The notes under the pieces: model-generated
The model's database searches: none
Seen by the model: only the letters and a program-made list of their open reading frames with translations
Told to the model about the DNA's origin: nothing
Origin: Sympetrum striolatum
Taxonomy: Eukaryota; Arthropoda; Insecta; Odonata; Libellulidae
Assembly: GCA_947579665.1 (NCBI GenBank)
Contig: OX388350.1
Span: 88,121,152-88,185,151 of the forward strand
Length of the DNA stretch: 64,000 nucleotides
Direction of reading: 5' to 3'
In this document: positions 51,425 to 62,878 of the stretch, in pieces
Layout: each line of letters starts with the position of its first letter
Numbering within the stretch: position 1 is the first letter of the stretch
Position numbers and translations under genes: made by a program

Positions 51425-53061
51425 CGAACCTTTTTCAGATCATTTTTTATCAAAATCACTAAAACTAATGCAAAATAGAGGAAAAAAATTGAAATTTTGG
51501 TTAAATTTATGTTTTTATGCTTTTTTAGATCATTTTTTATCAAAATCACAAAAACTAAGGGAAACAAGAGGAAAAAAATTGAAATTTCGGTTAAAATATC
51601 ATTTTTCGATGCTTTTTAGATCATTTTTTATCAAAATCACGAAAACTAAGGCAAATTAGAGGGAAAAAATTGAAATTTCGGTTAAAATTTATGTTTTCGA
51701 TGCTTTTTTCGATCATTTTTTGTCAAAATCACGAAAACTCAGGCAAAACAGAGGAAAAAAATTGAATTTTCGGTTAAAATTTCATTTTTCGATGCTTTTT
51801 TTGATCATTTTTTATCAAAATTACGAAAACTAAGGCAAAATAGAGGAAAAAAATTGAAATTTCTTTTATAATTCCTTTTTTCATGCTTTATTAGATCATT
51901 TTTTATCAAAATCACGAAAACTTATCAAATTACTGGAAAAAAATTAAAATTTCGGTTAAAATTTCTGTTTTCGATGCATTTTTGGATCATTTTTTATCAA
52001 AATCATGAAAACTAAGGCAAATTAGAGGAAAAAAATTGAAATTTTGGTTAAAATTTCTGTTTTCGATGATTTTTTGGATCATTTTTTATCAAAATCATGA
52101 AAACTAAGGCAAATTAGAGGAAAAAAATTGAAATTTTGGTTAAAATTTTTTTTTTCGATGCTTTTTTAGATCCTGTTTTATCAAAATGACGAAAACTAAG
52201 GTAAATTAGAAGAAACAAATTGAAATTTCGGTTAAAATTTCTATTTTCGATGCTTTTTCGATCATTTTTTATCAAAATCACGAAAACTAAGGCAAAATTG
52301 AGGAAAAAAATTGAAATTTCGGTTAAAATTTCTGTTTTGGATCCTTTTTTTTGTTCATTTATTATCAAAATCACGAAAACTAAGGCAAAATAGAGGAAAA
52401 AATTGAAATTTCGGTTAAAATTTCTTTTTTAGATGTATTTTTAGATAATTTCTTTTCAAAATCACGAAAACTAAGGCAAAAAAGAGGAAAAAAAATGAAA
52501 CTGGGGTTAAAATTTCTATTTTCTTTGCTTTTTTAGATAATTTTTTTTCAAAATCACGAAAACTAAGGCAAAATTGAGGAAAAAAATTGAAATTTCGGTT
52601 AAAATTTCTGTTCTGGATCCTTTTTTTTGTTCATTTTTTATCAAAATCACGAAAACTAAGGACAATTAGTGGAAAAAAATTGAAATTTTGGTTAAAATTT
52701 CTGTTTTGGATCCTTTTTTTTTCATTTTATATCAAAATCACGAACACTAAGGCAAACTAGAGGAAAAAATTGAAATTTCGGTTAAAATTTCATTTTTCGA
52801 TGTTTTTTTATATCATTTTTTGTCAAAATCACGAAAACTCAGGCGAAACAGAGAAAAAAAAATTGAAATTTCGGTTAAAATTTCATTTTCCGATGCTTTT
52901 TTAGATCATTTTTTATCAAAATCAAGAAAACTAATGCAAATTAGAGGAAAAAATTGAAATTTCGGTAAAAATTTCTGTTTTCGATGCTTTTTTAGATGAT
53001 TTTTTATCAAAATCACGAAAACTAAGGCAAATTAGGGGAAAAAAATTGAAATTTCTGTTTT
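51425..53061 (+). repeat. Domain V higher-order unit 4 (1,637 bp, about 18 monomers)
   Basis: Nearly identical to unit 3 apart from one additional monomer (about 52,020-52,110). It also has a single-base loss in ACTTATCAAATTACTGG near 51,920. Confidence 0.9.
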
Positions 53062-55157
53062 CGAACCTTTTTCAGATCATTTTTTATCAAAATCACTAAA
53101 ACTAATGCAAAATAGAGGAAAAAAATTGAAATTTTGGTTAAATTTCTGTTTTTATGCTTTTTTAGATCATTTTTTATCAAAATCACAAAAACTAAGGGAA
53201 ACAAGAGGAAAAAAATTGAAATTTCGGTTAAAATATCATTTTTCGATGCTTTTTAGATCATTTTTTATCAAAATCACGAAAACTAAGGCAAATTAGAGGG
53301 AAAAAATTGAAATTTCGGTTAAAATTTATGTTTTCGATGCTTTTTTAGATCATTTTTTGTCAAAATCACGAAAACTCAGGCAAAACAGAGGAAAAAAATT
53401 GAATTTTCGGTTAAAATTTCATTTTTCGATGCTTTTTTAGATCATTTTTTATCAAAATTACGAAAACTAAGGCAAAATAGAGGAAAAAAATTGAAATTTC
53501 TTTTATAATTCCTTTTTTCATGCTTTATTAGATCATTTTTTATCAAAATCACGAAAACTTATGCAAATTACTGGAAAAAAATTAAAATTTCGGTTAAAAT
53601 TTCTGTTTTCGATGCATTTTTGGATCATTTTTTATCAAAATCATGAAAACTAAGGCAAATTAGAGGAAAAAAATTGAAATTTTGGTTAAAATTTCTGTTT
53701 TCGATGATTTTTTGGATCATTTTTTATCAAAATCATGAAAACTAAGGCAAATTAGAGGAAAAAAATTGAAATTTTGGTTAAAATTTTTTTTTTCGATGCT
53801 TTTTTAGATCCTGTTTTATCAAAATGACGAAAACTAAGGTAAATTAGAAGAAACAAATTGAAATTTCGGTTAAAATTTCTATTTTCGATGCTTTTTCGAT
53901 CATTTTTTATCAAAATCACGAAAACTAAGGCAAAATTGAGGAAAAAAATTGAAATTTCGGTTAAAATTTCTGTTTTGGATGCTTTTTAAGATCATATTTT
54001 ATCAAAATCACGAAAACTAAGGCAAATTAGAGGAAAAAAATTTACATTTGGGCTAAAATTTCTGTTTTCGATGCTTTTTTAGATCATTTTTTATCAAAAT
54101 CACGAAGACTAAGGCAAAACAGAGGGAAAAAATTGAAATTTCGGTTAAAATTTCATATTTCGATGCATTTGTAGATCATTTTTTGTCAAAATCACGAAAA
54201 CTCAGGCAAAACAGAGGAAAAAAATTGAAATTTCGGTTAAAATTTCATTTTTCGATGGTTTTTTAGATCATTTTTTATCAAAATCACGAAAACTAATGTA
54301 AAATAGAGGAAAAAAATTGAAATTTCGGTTAAAAAGTCTGTTTTCGATGCTTTTTTAGATCATTTTTTATCAAAATCACGAAAACTAAGGCAAAATAGAG
54401 GAAAAAAGTTGAAGATTTGGTTAAAATTTCTGTTTTCGATGCTTTTTTAGATCATTTTTTATCAAAATTACGAGAACTAAGGCAAAATAGAGGAAAAAAT
54501 TGAAATTTCGTTTATTATTTCTGTTTTCATGCTTTTTAAGAAAATTTTTTGTCAAAATCACGAAAACTCAGGCAAAACAGAGGAAAAAAATTGAAATTTC
54601 GGTTAAAATTTCATTTTTCGATGCTTTTTTAGATCATTTTTTATCAAAATCACGAAAACTAAGGCAAAATTGAGGAAAAAAATTGAAATTTCGGTTAAAA
54701 TTTCTGTTCTGGATCCTTTTTTTTGTTCATTTTTTATCAAAATCACGAAAACTAAGGACAATTAGTGGAAAAAAATTGAAATTTTGGTTAAAATTTCTGT
54801 TTTGGATCCTTTTTTTTTCATTTTTTATCAAAATCACGAAAACTAAGGCAAACTAGAGGAAAAAATTGAAATTTCGGTTAAAATTTCATTTTTCGATGCT
54901 TTTTTATATCATTTTTTGTCAAAATCACGAAAACTCAGGCGAAACAGAGAAAAAAAAATTGAAATTTCGGTTAAAATTTCATTTTCCGATGCTTTTTTAG
55001 ATCATTTTTTATCAAAATCAAGAAAACTAATGCAAATTAGAGGAAAAAATTGAAATTTCGGTAAAAATTTCTGTTTTCGATGCTTTTTTAGATGGTTTTT
55101 TATCAAAATCACGAAAACTAAGGCAAATTAGGGGAAATAAATTGAAATTTCTGTTTT
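53062..55157 (+). repeat. Domain V higher-order unit 5 (2,096 bp, about 23 monomers)
   Basis: Like unit 4 in its first half. It then carries an extra series with TTTACATTTGGGCTAAAATT (near 54,040), CATATTTCGATGCATTTGTA (near 54,150) and TTAAAAAGTCTGTTTTCG (near 54,330). Confidence 0.9.
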
Positions 55158-58100
55158 CGAACCTTTTTCAGATCATTTTTTATCAAAATCACTAAAACTA
55201 ATGCAAAATAGAGGAAAAAAATTGAAATTTTGGTTAAATTTCTGTTTTTATGCTTTTTTAGATCATTTTTTATCAAAATCACAAAAACTAAGGGAAACAA
55301 GAGGAAAAAAATTGAAATTTCGGTTAAAATATCATTTTTCGATGCTTTTTAGATCATTTTTTATCAAAATCACGAAAACTAAGGCAAATTAGAGGGAAAA
55401 AATTGAAATTTCGGTTAAAATTTATGTTTTCGATGCTTTTTTAGATCATTTTTTGTCAAAATCACGAAAACTCAGGCAAAACAGAGGAAAAAAATTGAAT
55501 TTTCGGTTAAAATTTCATTTTTCGATGCTTTTTTTGATCATTTTTTATCAAAATTACGAAAACTAAGGCAAAATAGAGGAAAAAAATTGAAATTTCTTTT
55601 ATAATTCCTTTTTTCATGCTTTATTAGATCATTTTTTATCAAAATCACGAAAACTTATGCAAATTACTGGAAAAAAATTAAAATTTCGGTTAAAATTTCT
55701 GTTTTCGATGCATTTTTGGATCATTTTTTATCAAAATCATGAAAACTAAGGCAAATTAGAGGAAAAAAATTGAAATTTTGGTTAAAATTTCTGTTTTCGA
55801 TGATTTTTTGGATCATTTTTTATCAAAATCATGAAAACTAAGGCAAATTAGAGGAAAAAAATTGAAATTTTGGTTAAAATTTTTTTTTCGATGCTTTTTT
55901 AGATCCTGTTTTATCAAAATGACGAAAACTAAGGTAAATTAGAAGAAACAAATTGAAATTTCGGTTAAAATTTCTATTTTCGATGCTTTTTCGATCATTT
56001 TTTATCAAAATCACGAAAACTAAGGCAAAATTGAGGAAAAAAATTGAAATTTCGGTTAAAATTTCTGTTTTGGATGCTTTTTTAGATCATATTTTATCAA
56101 AATCACGAAAACTAAGGCAAATTAGAGGAAAAAAATTTACATTTGGGCTAAAATTTCTGTTTTCGATGCTTTTTTAGATCATTTTTTATCAAAATCACGA
56201 AGACTAAGGCAAAACAGAGGGAAAAAATTGAAATTTCGGTTAAAATTTCATATTTCGATGCATTTGTAGATCATTTTTTGTCAAAATCACGAAAACTCAG
56301 GCAAAACAGAGGAAAAAAATTGAAATTTCGGTTAAAATTTCATTTGTCGATGGTTTTTTAGATCATTTTTTATCAAAATCACGAAAACTAACGTAAAATA
56401 GAGGAAAAAAATTGAAATTTTGGTTAAAAAGTCTGTTTTCGATGCTTTTTTAGATCATTTTTTATCAAAATCACGAAAACTAAGGCAAAATAGAGGAAAA
56501 AAGTTGAAAATTTGGTTAAAATTTCTGTTTTCGATGCTTTTTTAGATCATTTTTTATCAAAATTACGAGAACTAAGGCAAAATAGAGGAAAAAATTGAAA
56601 TTTCGTTTATTATTTCTGTTTTCATGCTTTTTAAGATCATTTTTTGTGAAAATCACGAAAACTAAGGCAAAACAGAGGAAAAAAATTGAAATTTCGGTTA
56701 AAATTTCTGTTTTCGATTCTTTTTTGATCATTTTTTATCAAAATCACGAAAACTAAGCCAAATAGAGGAAAAAAGTTGAAATTTTGGTTAAAATTTCTGT
56801 TTTCGATGCATTTTTGGATCATTTTTTATCAAAATCATGAAAACTAAGGCAAATTAGAGGAAAAAAATTGAAATTTTGGTTAAAATTTCTGTTTTCGATG
56901 GTTTTTTAGATCATTTCTTATCAAAATGACGAAAACTAAGGAAATTAGAAGAAACACATAGATATTTCGGTTAAAATTTCTGTTTTCGATGCTTTTTCGA
57001 TCAATTCTTATCAAAATCACGAAAACTAAGGCAAAATTGAAGAAAAAATTGAAATTTCGGTTAAAATTTCTGTTTTGGATGCTTTTTTTGTTAATTTTTA
57101 TCTAAATCACGAAAACTAAGGCAGAATAGAGGAAAAAATTGAAATTTCGGTTAAAATTTCTGTTTTCGATGCTCTTTTAGATCATTTTTTATCAAAATCA
57201 CGAAAACTAAAGCAAAGTAGAGGAAATAAATTGAAATTTCGGTTAAAATTGCTGTTTTCGATGCTTTTTTTGATCATTTTTTATCAAAATCACGAAAACT
57301 AAGGGAAATAAGAGGAAAAAAATTGAAATTTCGGTTAAAATATTTGTTTTCGATGTATTTAGATAATTTTTATCAAAATCACGAAAACTAAGGACAATAA
57401 GTGGAAAAAAATTGAAATTTAGGTTAAAATTTCTGTTTTCGATGCTTTTTTAGATCATTTTTTGTAAAAATCACGAAAGCGAAGGCAAAACAGAGGAAAA
57501 AAATTGAAATTTGGGTTAAAATTTCTGTTTTCGATGCTTTTTTAGATAATTTTTTTTCAAAATCACGAAAACTAAGCCAAAAAAGAGGAAAAAAATTGAA
57601 ACTGCGGTTAAAATTTCTATTTTCTTTGCTTTTTTAGATAATTTTTTTTCAAAATCACGAAAACTAAGGCAAAATTGAGAAAAAAAATTGAAATTTCGGT
57701 TAAAATTTCTGTTTTGGATCCTTTTTTTTGTTCATTTATTATCAAAATCACGAAAACTAAGGCAAAATAGAGGAAAAAATTGAAATTTCGGTTAAAATTT
57801 CTTTTTTAGATGTATTTTTAGATAATTTCTTTTCAAAATCACGAAAACTAAGGCAAAAAAGAGGAAAAAAAATGAAACTGGGGTTAAAATTTCTATTTTC
57901 TTTGCTTTTTTAGATAATTTTTTTTCAAAATCACGAAAACTAAGGCAAAATTGAGGAAAAAAATTGAAATTTCGGTTAAAATTTCTGTTCTGGATCCTTT
58001 TTTTTGTTCATTTTTTATCAAAATCACGAAAACTAAGGACAATTAGTGGAAAAAAATTGAAATTTTGGTTAAAATTTCTGTTTTGGATCCTTTTTTTTTC

Positions 58101-58345
58101 ATTTTTTATCAAAATCACGAACACTAAGGCAAACTAGAGGAAAAAATTGAAATTTCGGTTAAAATTTCATTTTTCGATGCTTTTTTATATCATTTTTTGT
58201 CAAAATCACGAAAACTAATGCAAATTAGAGGAAAAAATTGAAATTTCGGTAAAAATTTCTGTTTTCGATGCTTTTTTAGATGATTTTTTATCAAAATCAC
58301 GAAAACTAAGGCAAATTAGGGGAAAAAAATTGAAATTTCTGTTTT
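55158..58345 (+). repeat. Domain V higher-order unit 6 (3,188 bp, about 35 monomers)
   Basis: The longest unit. It combines the extended series of unit 5 with the block also found at 45,940-46,440. Near 58,204 it lacks exactly one monomer compared with the other units. Confidence 0.9.
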
Positions 58346-60442
58346 CGAACCTTTTTCAGATCATTTTTTATCAAAATCACTAAAACTAATGCAAAATAGA
58401 GGAAAAAAATTGAAATTTTGGTTAAATTTATGTTTTTATGCTTTTTTAGATCATTTTTTATCAAAATCACAAAAACTAAGGGAAACAAGAGGAAAAAAAT
58501 TGAAATTTCGGTTAAAATATCATTTTTCGATGCTTTTTAGATCATTTTTTATCAAAATCACGAAAACTAAGGCAAATTAGAGGGAAAAAATTGAAATTTC
58601 GGTTAAAATTTATGTTTTCGATGCTTTTTTAGATCATTTTTTGTCAAAATCACGAAAACTCAGGCAAAACAGAGGAAAAAAATTGAATTTTCGGTTAAAA
58701 TTTCATTTTTCGATGCTTTTTTAGATCATTTTTTATCAAAATTACGAAAACTAAGGCAAAATAGAGGAAAAAAATTGAAATTTCTTTTATAATTCCTTTT
58801 TTCATGCTTTATTAGATCATTTTTTATCAAAATCACGAAAACTTATGCAAATTACTGGAAAAAAATTAAAATTTCGGTTAAAATTTCTGTTTTCGATGCA
58901 TTTTTGGATCATTTTTTATCAAAATCATGAAAACAAAGGCAAATTAGAGGAAAAAAATTGAAATTTTGGTTAAAATTTCTGTTTTCGATGATTTTTTGGA
59001 TCATTTTTTATCAAAATCATGAAAACTAAGGCAAATTAGAGGAAAAAAATTGAAATTTTGGTTAAAATTTTTTTTTTCGATGCTTTTTTAGATCCTGTTT
59101 TATCAAAATGACGAAAACTAAGGTAAATTAGAAGAAACAAATTGAAATTTCGGTTAAAATTTCTATTTTCGATGCTTTTTCGATCATTTTTTATCAAAAT
59201 CACGAAAACTAAGGCAAAATTGAGGAAAAAAATTGAAATTTCGGTTAAAATTTCTGTTTTGGATGCTTTTTAAGATCATATTTTATCAAAATCACGAAAA
59301 CTAAGGCAAATTAGAGGAAAAAAATTTACATTTGGGCTAAAATTTCTGTTTTCGATGCTTTTTTAGATCATTTTTTATCAAAATCACGAAGACTAAGGCA
59401 AAACAGAGGGAAAAAATTGAAATTTCGGTTAAAATTTCATATTTCGATGCATTTGTAGATCATTTTTTGTCAAAATCACGAAAACTCAGGCAAAACAGAG
59501 GAAAAAAATTGAAATTTCGGTTAAAATTTCATTTTTCGATGGTTTTTTAGATCATTTTTTATCAAAATCACGAAAACTAATGTAAAATAGAGGAAAAAAA
59601 TTGAAATTTCGGTTAAAAAGTCTGTTTTCGATGCTTTTTTAGATCATTTTTTATCAAAATCACGAAAACTAAGGCAAAATAGAGGAAAAAAGTTGAAGAT
59701 TTGGTTAAAATTTCTGTTTTCGATGCTTTTTTAGACCATTTTTTATCAAAATTACGAGAACTAAGGCAAAATAGAGGAAAAAATTGAAATTTCGTTTATT
59801 ATTTCTGTTTTCATGCTTTTTAAGAAAATTTTTTGTCAAAATCACGAAAACTCAGGCAAAACAGAGGAAAAAAATTGAAATTTCGGTTAAAATTTCATTT
59901 TTCGATGCTTTTTTAGATCATTTTTTATCAAAATCACGAAAACTAAGGCAAAATTGAGGAAAAAAATTGAAATTTCGGTTAAAATTTCTGTTCTGGATCC
60001 TTTTTTTTGTTCATTTTTTATCAAAATCACGAAAACTAAGGACAATTAGTGGAAAAAAATTGAAATTTTGGTTAAAATTTCTGTTTTGGATCCTTTTTTT
60101 TTTCATTTTTTATCAAAATCACGAAAACTAAGGCAAACTAGAGGAAAAAATTGAAATTTCGGTTAAAATTTCATTTTTCGATGCTTTTTTATATCATTTT
60201 TTGTCAAAATCACGAAAACTCAGGCGAAACAGAGAAAAAAAAATTGAAATTTCGGTTAAAATTTCATTTTCCGATGCTTTTTTAGATCATTTTTTATCAA
60301 AATCAAGAAAACTAATGCAAATTAGAGGAAAAAATTGAAATTTCGGTAAAAATTTCTGTTTTCGATGCTTTTTTAGATGATTTTTTATCAAAATCACGAA
60401 AACTAAGGCAAATTAGGGGAAATAAATTGAAATTTCTGTTTT
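58346..60442 (+). repeat. Domain V higher-order unit 7 (2,097 bp, about 23 monomers)
   Basis: Nearly identical to unit 5, including the TTGAAGATTTGGTTAAAATT variant near 59,690 (54,409 in unit 5). Confidence 0.9.
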
Positions 60443-61410
60443 CGAACCTTTTTCAGATCATTTTTTATCAAAATCACTAAAACTAATGCAAAATAGAGGA
60501 AAAAAATTGAAATTTTGGTTAAATTTCTGTTTTTATGCTTTTTTAGATCATTTTTTATCAAAATCACAAAAACTAAGGGAAACAAGAGGAAAAAAATTGA
60601 AATTTCGGTTAAAATATCATTTTTCGATGCTTTTTAGATCATTTTTTATCAAAATCACGAAAACTAAGGCAAATTAGAGGGAAAAAATTGAAATTTCGGT
60701 TAAAATTTATGTTTTCGATGCTTTTTTAGATCATTTTTTGTCAAAATCACGAAAACTCAGGCAAAACAGAGGAAAAAAATTGAATTTTCGGTTAAAATTT
60801 CATTTTTCGATGCTTTTTTTGATCATTTTTTATCAAAATTACGAAAACTAAGGCAAAATAGAGGAAAAAAATTGAAATTTCTTTTATAATTCCTTTTTTC
60901 ATGCTTTATTAGATCATTTTTTATCAAAATCACGAAAACTTATGCAAATTACTGGAAAAAAATTAAAATTTCGGTTAAAATTTCTGTTTTCGATGCATTT
61001 TTGGATCATTTTTTATCAAAATCATGAAAACTAAGGCAAATTAGAGGAAAAAAATTGAAATTTTGGTTAAAATTTCTGTTTTCGATGATTTTTTGGATCA
61101 TTTTTTATCAAAATCATGAAAACTAAGGCAAATTAGAGGAAAAAAATTGAAATTTTGGTTAAAATTTTTTTTTTCGATGCTTTTTTAGATCCTGTTTTAT
61201 CAAAATGATGAAAACTAAGGTAAATTAGAAGAAACAAATTGAAATTTCGGTTAAAATTTCTATTTTCGATGCTTTTTCGATCATTTTTTATCAAAATCAC
61301 GAAAACTAAGGCAAAATTGAGGAAAAAAATTGAAATTTCGGTTAAAATTTCTGTTTTGGATGCTTTTTTAGATCATATTTTATCAAAATCACGAAAACTA
61401 AGGCAAATTA
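60443..61410 (+). repeat. Domain V last unit, incomplete
   Basis: Begins with the eighth CGAACCTTTTTCAGATC marker and follows unit 6 at an offset of about 5,286 bp. It passes into the terminal 734 bp duplication instead of reaching another marker. Confidence 0.85.
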
Positions 61411-62144
61411 GAGGAAAAAAATTTACATTTGGGCTAAAATTTCTGTTTTCGATGCTTTTTTAGATCATTTTTTATCAAAATCACGAAGACTAAGGCAAAA
61501 CAGAGGGAAAAAATTGAAATTTCGGTTAAAATTTCATATTTCGATGCATTTGTAGATCATTTTTTGTCAAAATCACGAAAACTCAGGCAAAACAGAGGAA
61601 AAAAATTGAAATTTCGGTTAAAATTTCATTTGTCGATGGTTTTTTAGATCATTTTTTATCAAAATCACGAAAACTAATGTAAAATAGAGGAAAAAAATTG
61701 AAATTTTGGTTAAAAAGTCTGTTTTCGATGCTTTTTTAGATCATTTTTTATCAAAATCACGAAAACTAAGGCAAAATAGAGGAAAAAAGTTGAAAATTTG
61801 GTTAAAATTTCTGTTTTCGATGCTTTTTTAGATCATTTTTTATCAAAATTACGAGAACTAAGGCAAAATAGAGGAAAAAATTGAAATTTCGTTTATTATT
61901 TCTGTTTTCATGCTTTTTAAGATCATTTTTTGTCAAAATCACGAAAACTCAGGCAAAACAGAGGAAAAAAATTGAAATTTCGGTTAAAATTTCATTTTTC
62001 GATGCTTTTTTAGATCATTTTTTATCAAAATCACGTAAACTAAGGCAAATTAGAGGAAAAAAATTGAAACTTCGGTTAAAATTTCTGTTTTCGATGCTTT
62101 TTTAGATCATTTTTTATCAAAATCACGAAAAATAATGCAAATTA
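61411..62144 (+). repeat. Terminal 734 bp tandem duplication, copy 1 (8 monomers)
   Basis: Starts at GAGGAAAAAAATTTACATTT. Every following monomer recurs 734 bp later with only a few substitutions, for example CATTTGTCGATGG here against CATTTTTCGATGG in copy 2. Confidence 0.92.
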
Positions 62145-62878
62145 GAGGAAAAAAATTTACATTTGGGCTAAAATTTCTGTTTTCGATGCTTTTTTAGATC
62201 ATTTTTTATCAAAATCACGAAGACTAAGGCAAAACAGAGGGAAAAAATTGAAATTTCGGTTAAAATTTCATATTTCGATGCATTTGTAGATCATTTTTTG
62301 TCAAAATCACGAAAACTCAGGCAAAACAGAGGAAAAAAATTGAAATTTCGGTTAAAATTTCATTTTTCGATGGTTTTTTAGATCATTTTTTATCAAAATC
62401 ACGAAAACTAATGTAAAATAGAGGAAAAAAATTGAAATTTCGGTTAAAAAGTCTGTTTTCGATGCTTTTTTAGATCATTTTTTATCAAAATCACGAAAAC
62501 TAAGGCAAAATAGAGGAAAAAAGTTGAAAATTTGGTTAAAATTTCTGTTTTCGATGCTTTTTTAGATCATTTTTTATCAAAATTACGAGAACTAAGGCAA
62601 AATAGAGGAAAAAATTGAAATTTCGTTTATTATTTCTGTTTTCATGCTTTTTAAGATCATTTTTTGTCAAAATCACGAAAACTCAGGCAAAACAGAGGAA
62701 AAAAATTGAAATTTCGGTTAAAATTTCATTTTTCGATGCTTTTTTAGATCATTTTTTATCAAAATCACGAAAACTAAGGCAAATTAGAGGAAAAAAATTG
62801 AAACTTCGGTTAAAATTTCTGTTTTCGATGCTTTTTTAGATCATTTTTTATCAAAATCACGAAAAATAATGCAAAATA
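62145..62878 (+). repeat. Terminal 734 bp tandem duplication, copy 2
   Basis: Second copy of the 8-monomer block, ending in the same CACGAAAAATAATGC as copy 1. Only about 60 bp of array follows it before unrelated sequence begins. Confidence 0.92.

Noticed and set aside
1480..62839. Many open frames of 60-100 codons on both strands, rich in K, F, I, L, S and R, several repeated almost identically
   Set aside because: They are translations of the satellite. Each monomer shifts the frame because about 91-92 bp is not a multiple of three, and forward frames end at the same TTTTTTAG in the monomer. Starts are incidental ATGs from variants, and both strands are equally open. No codon-level constraint is visible.
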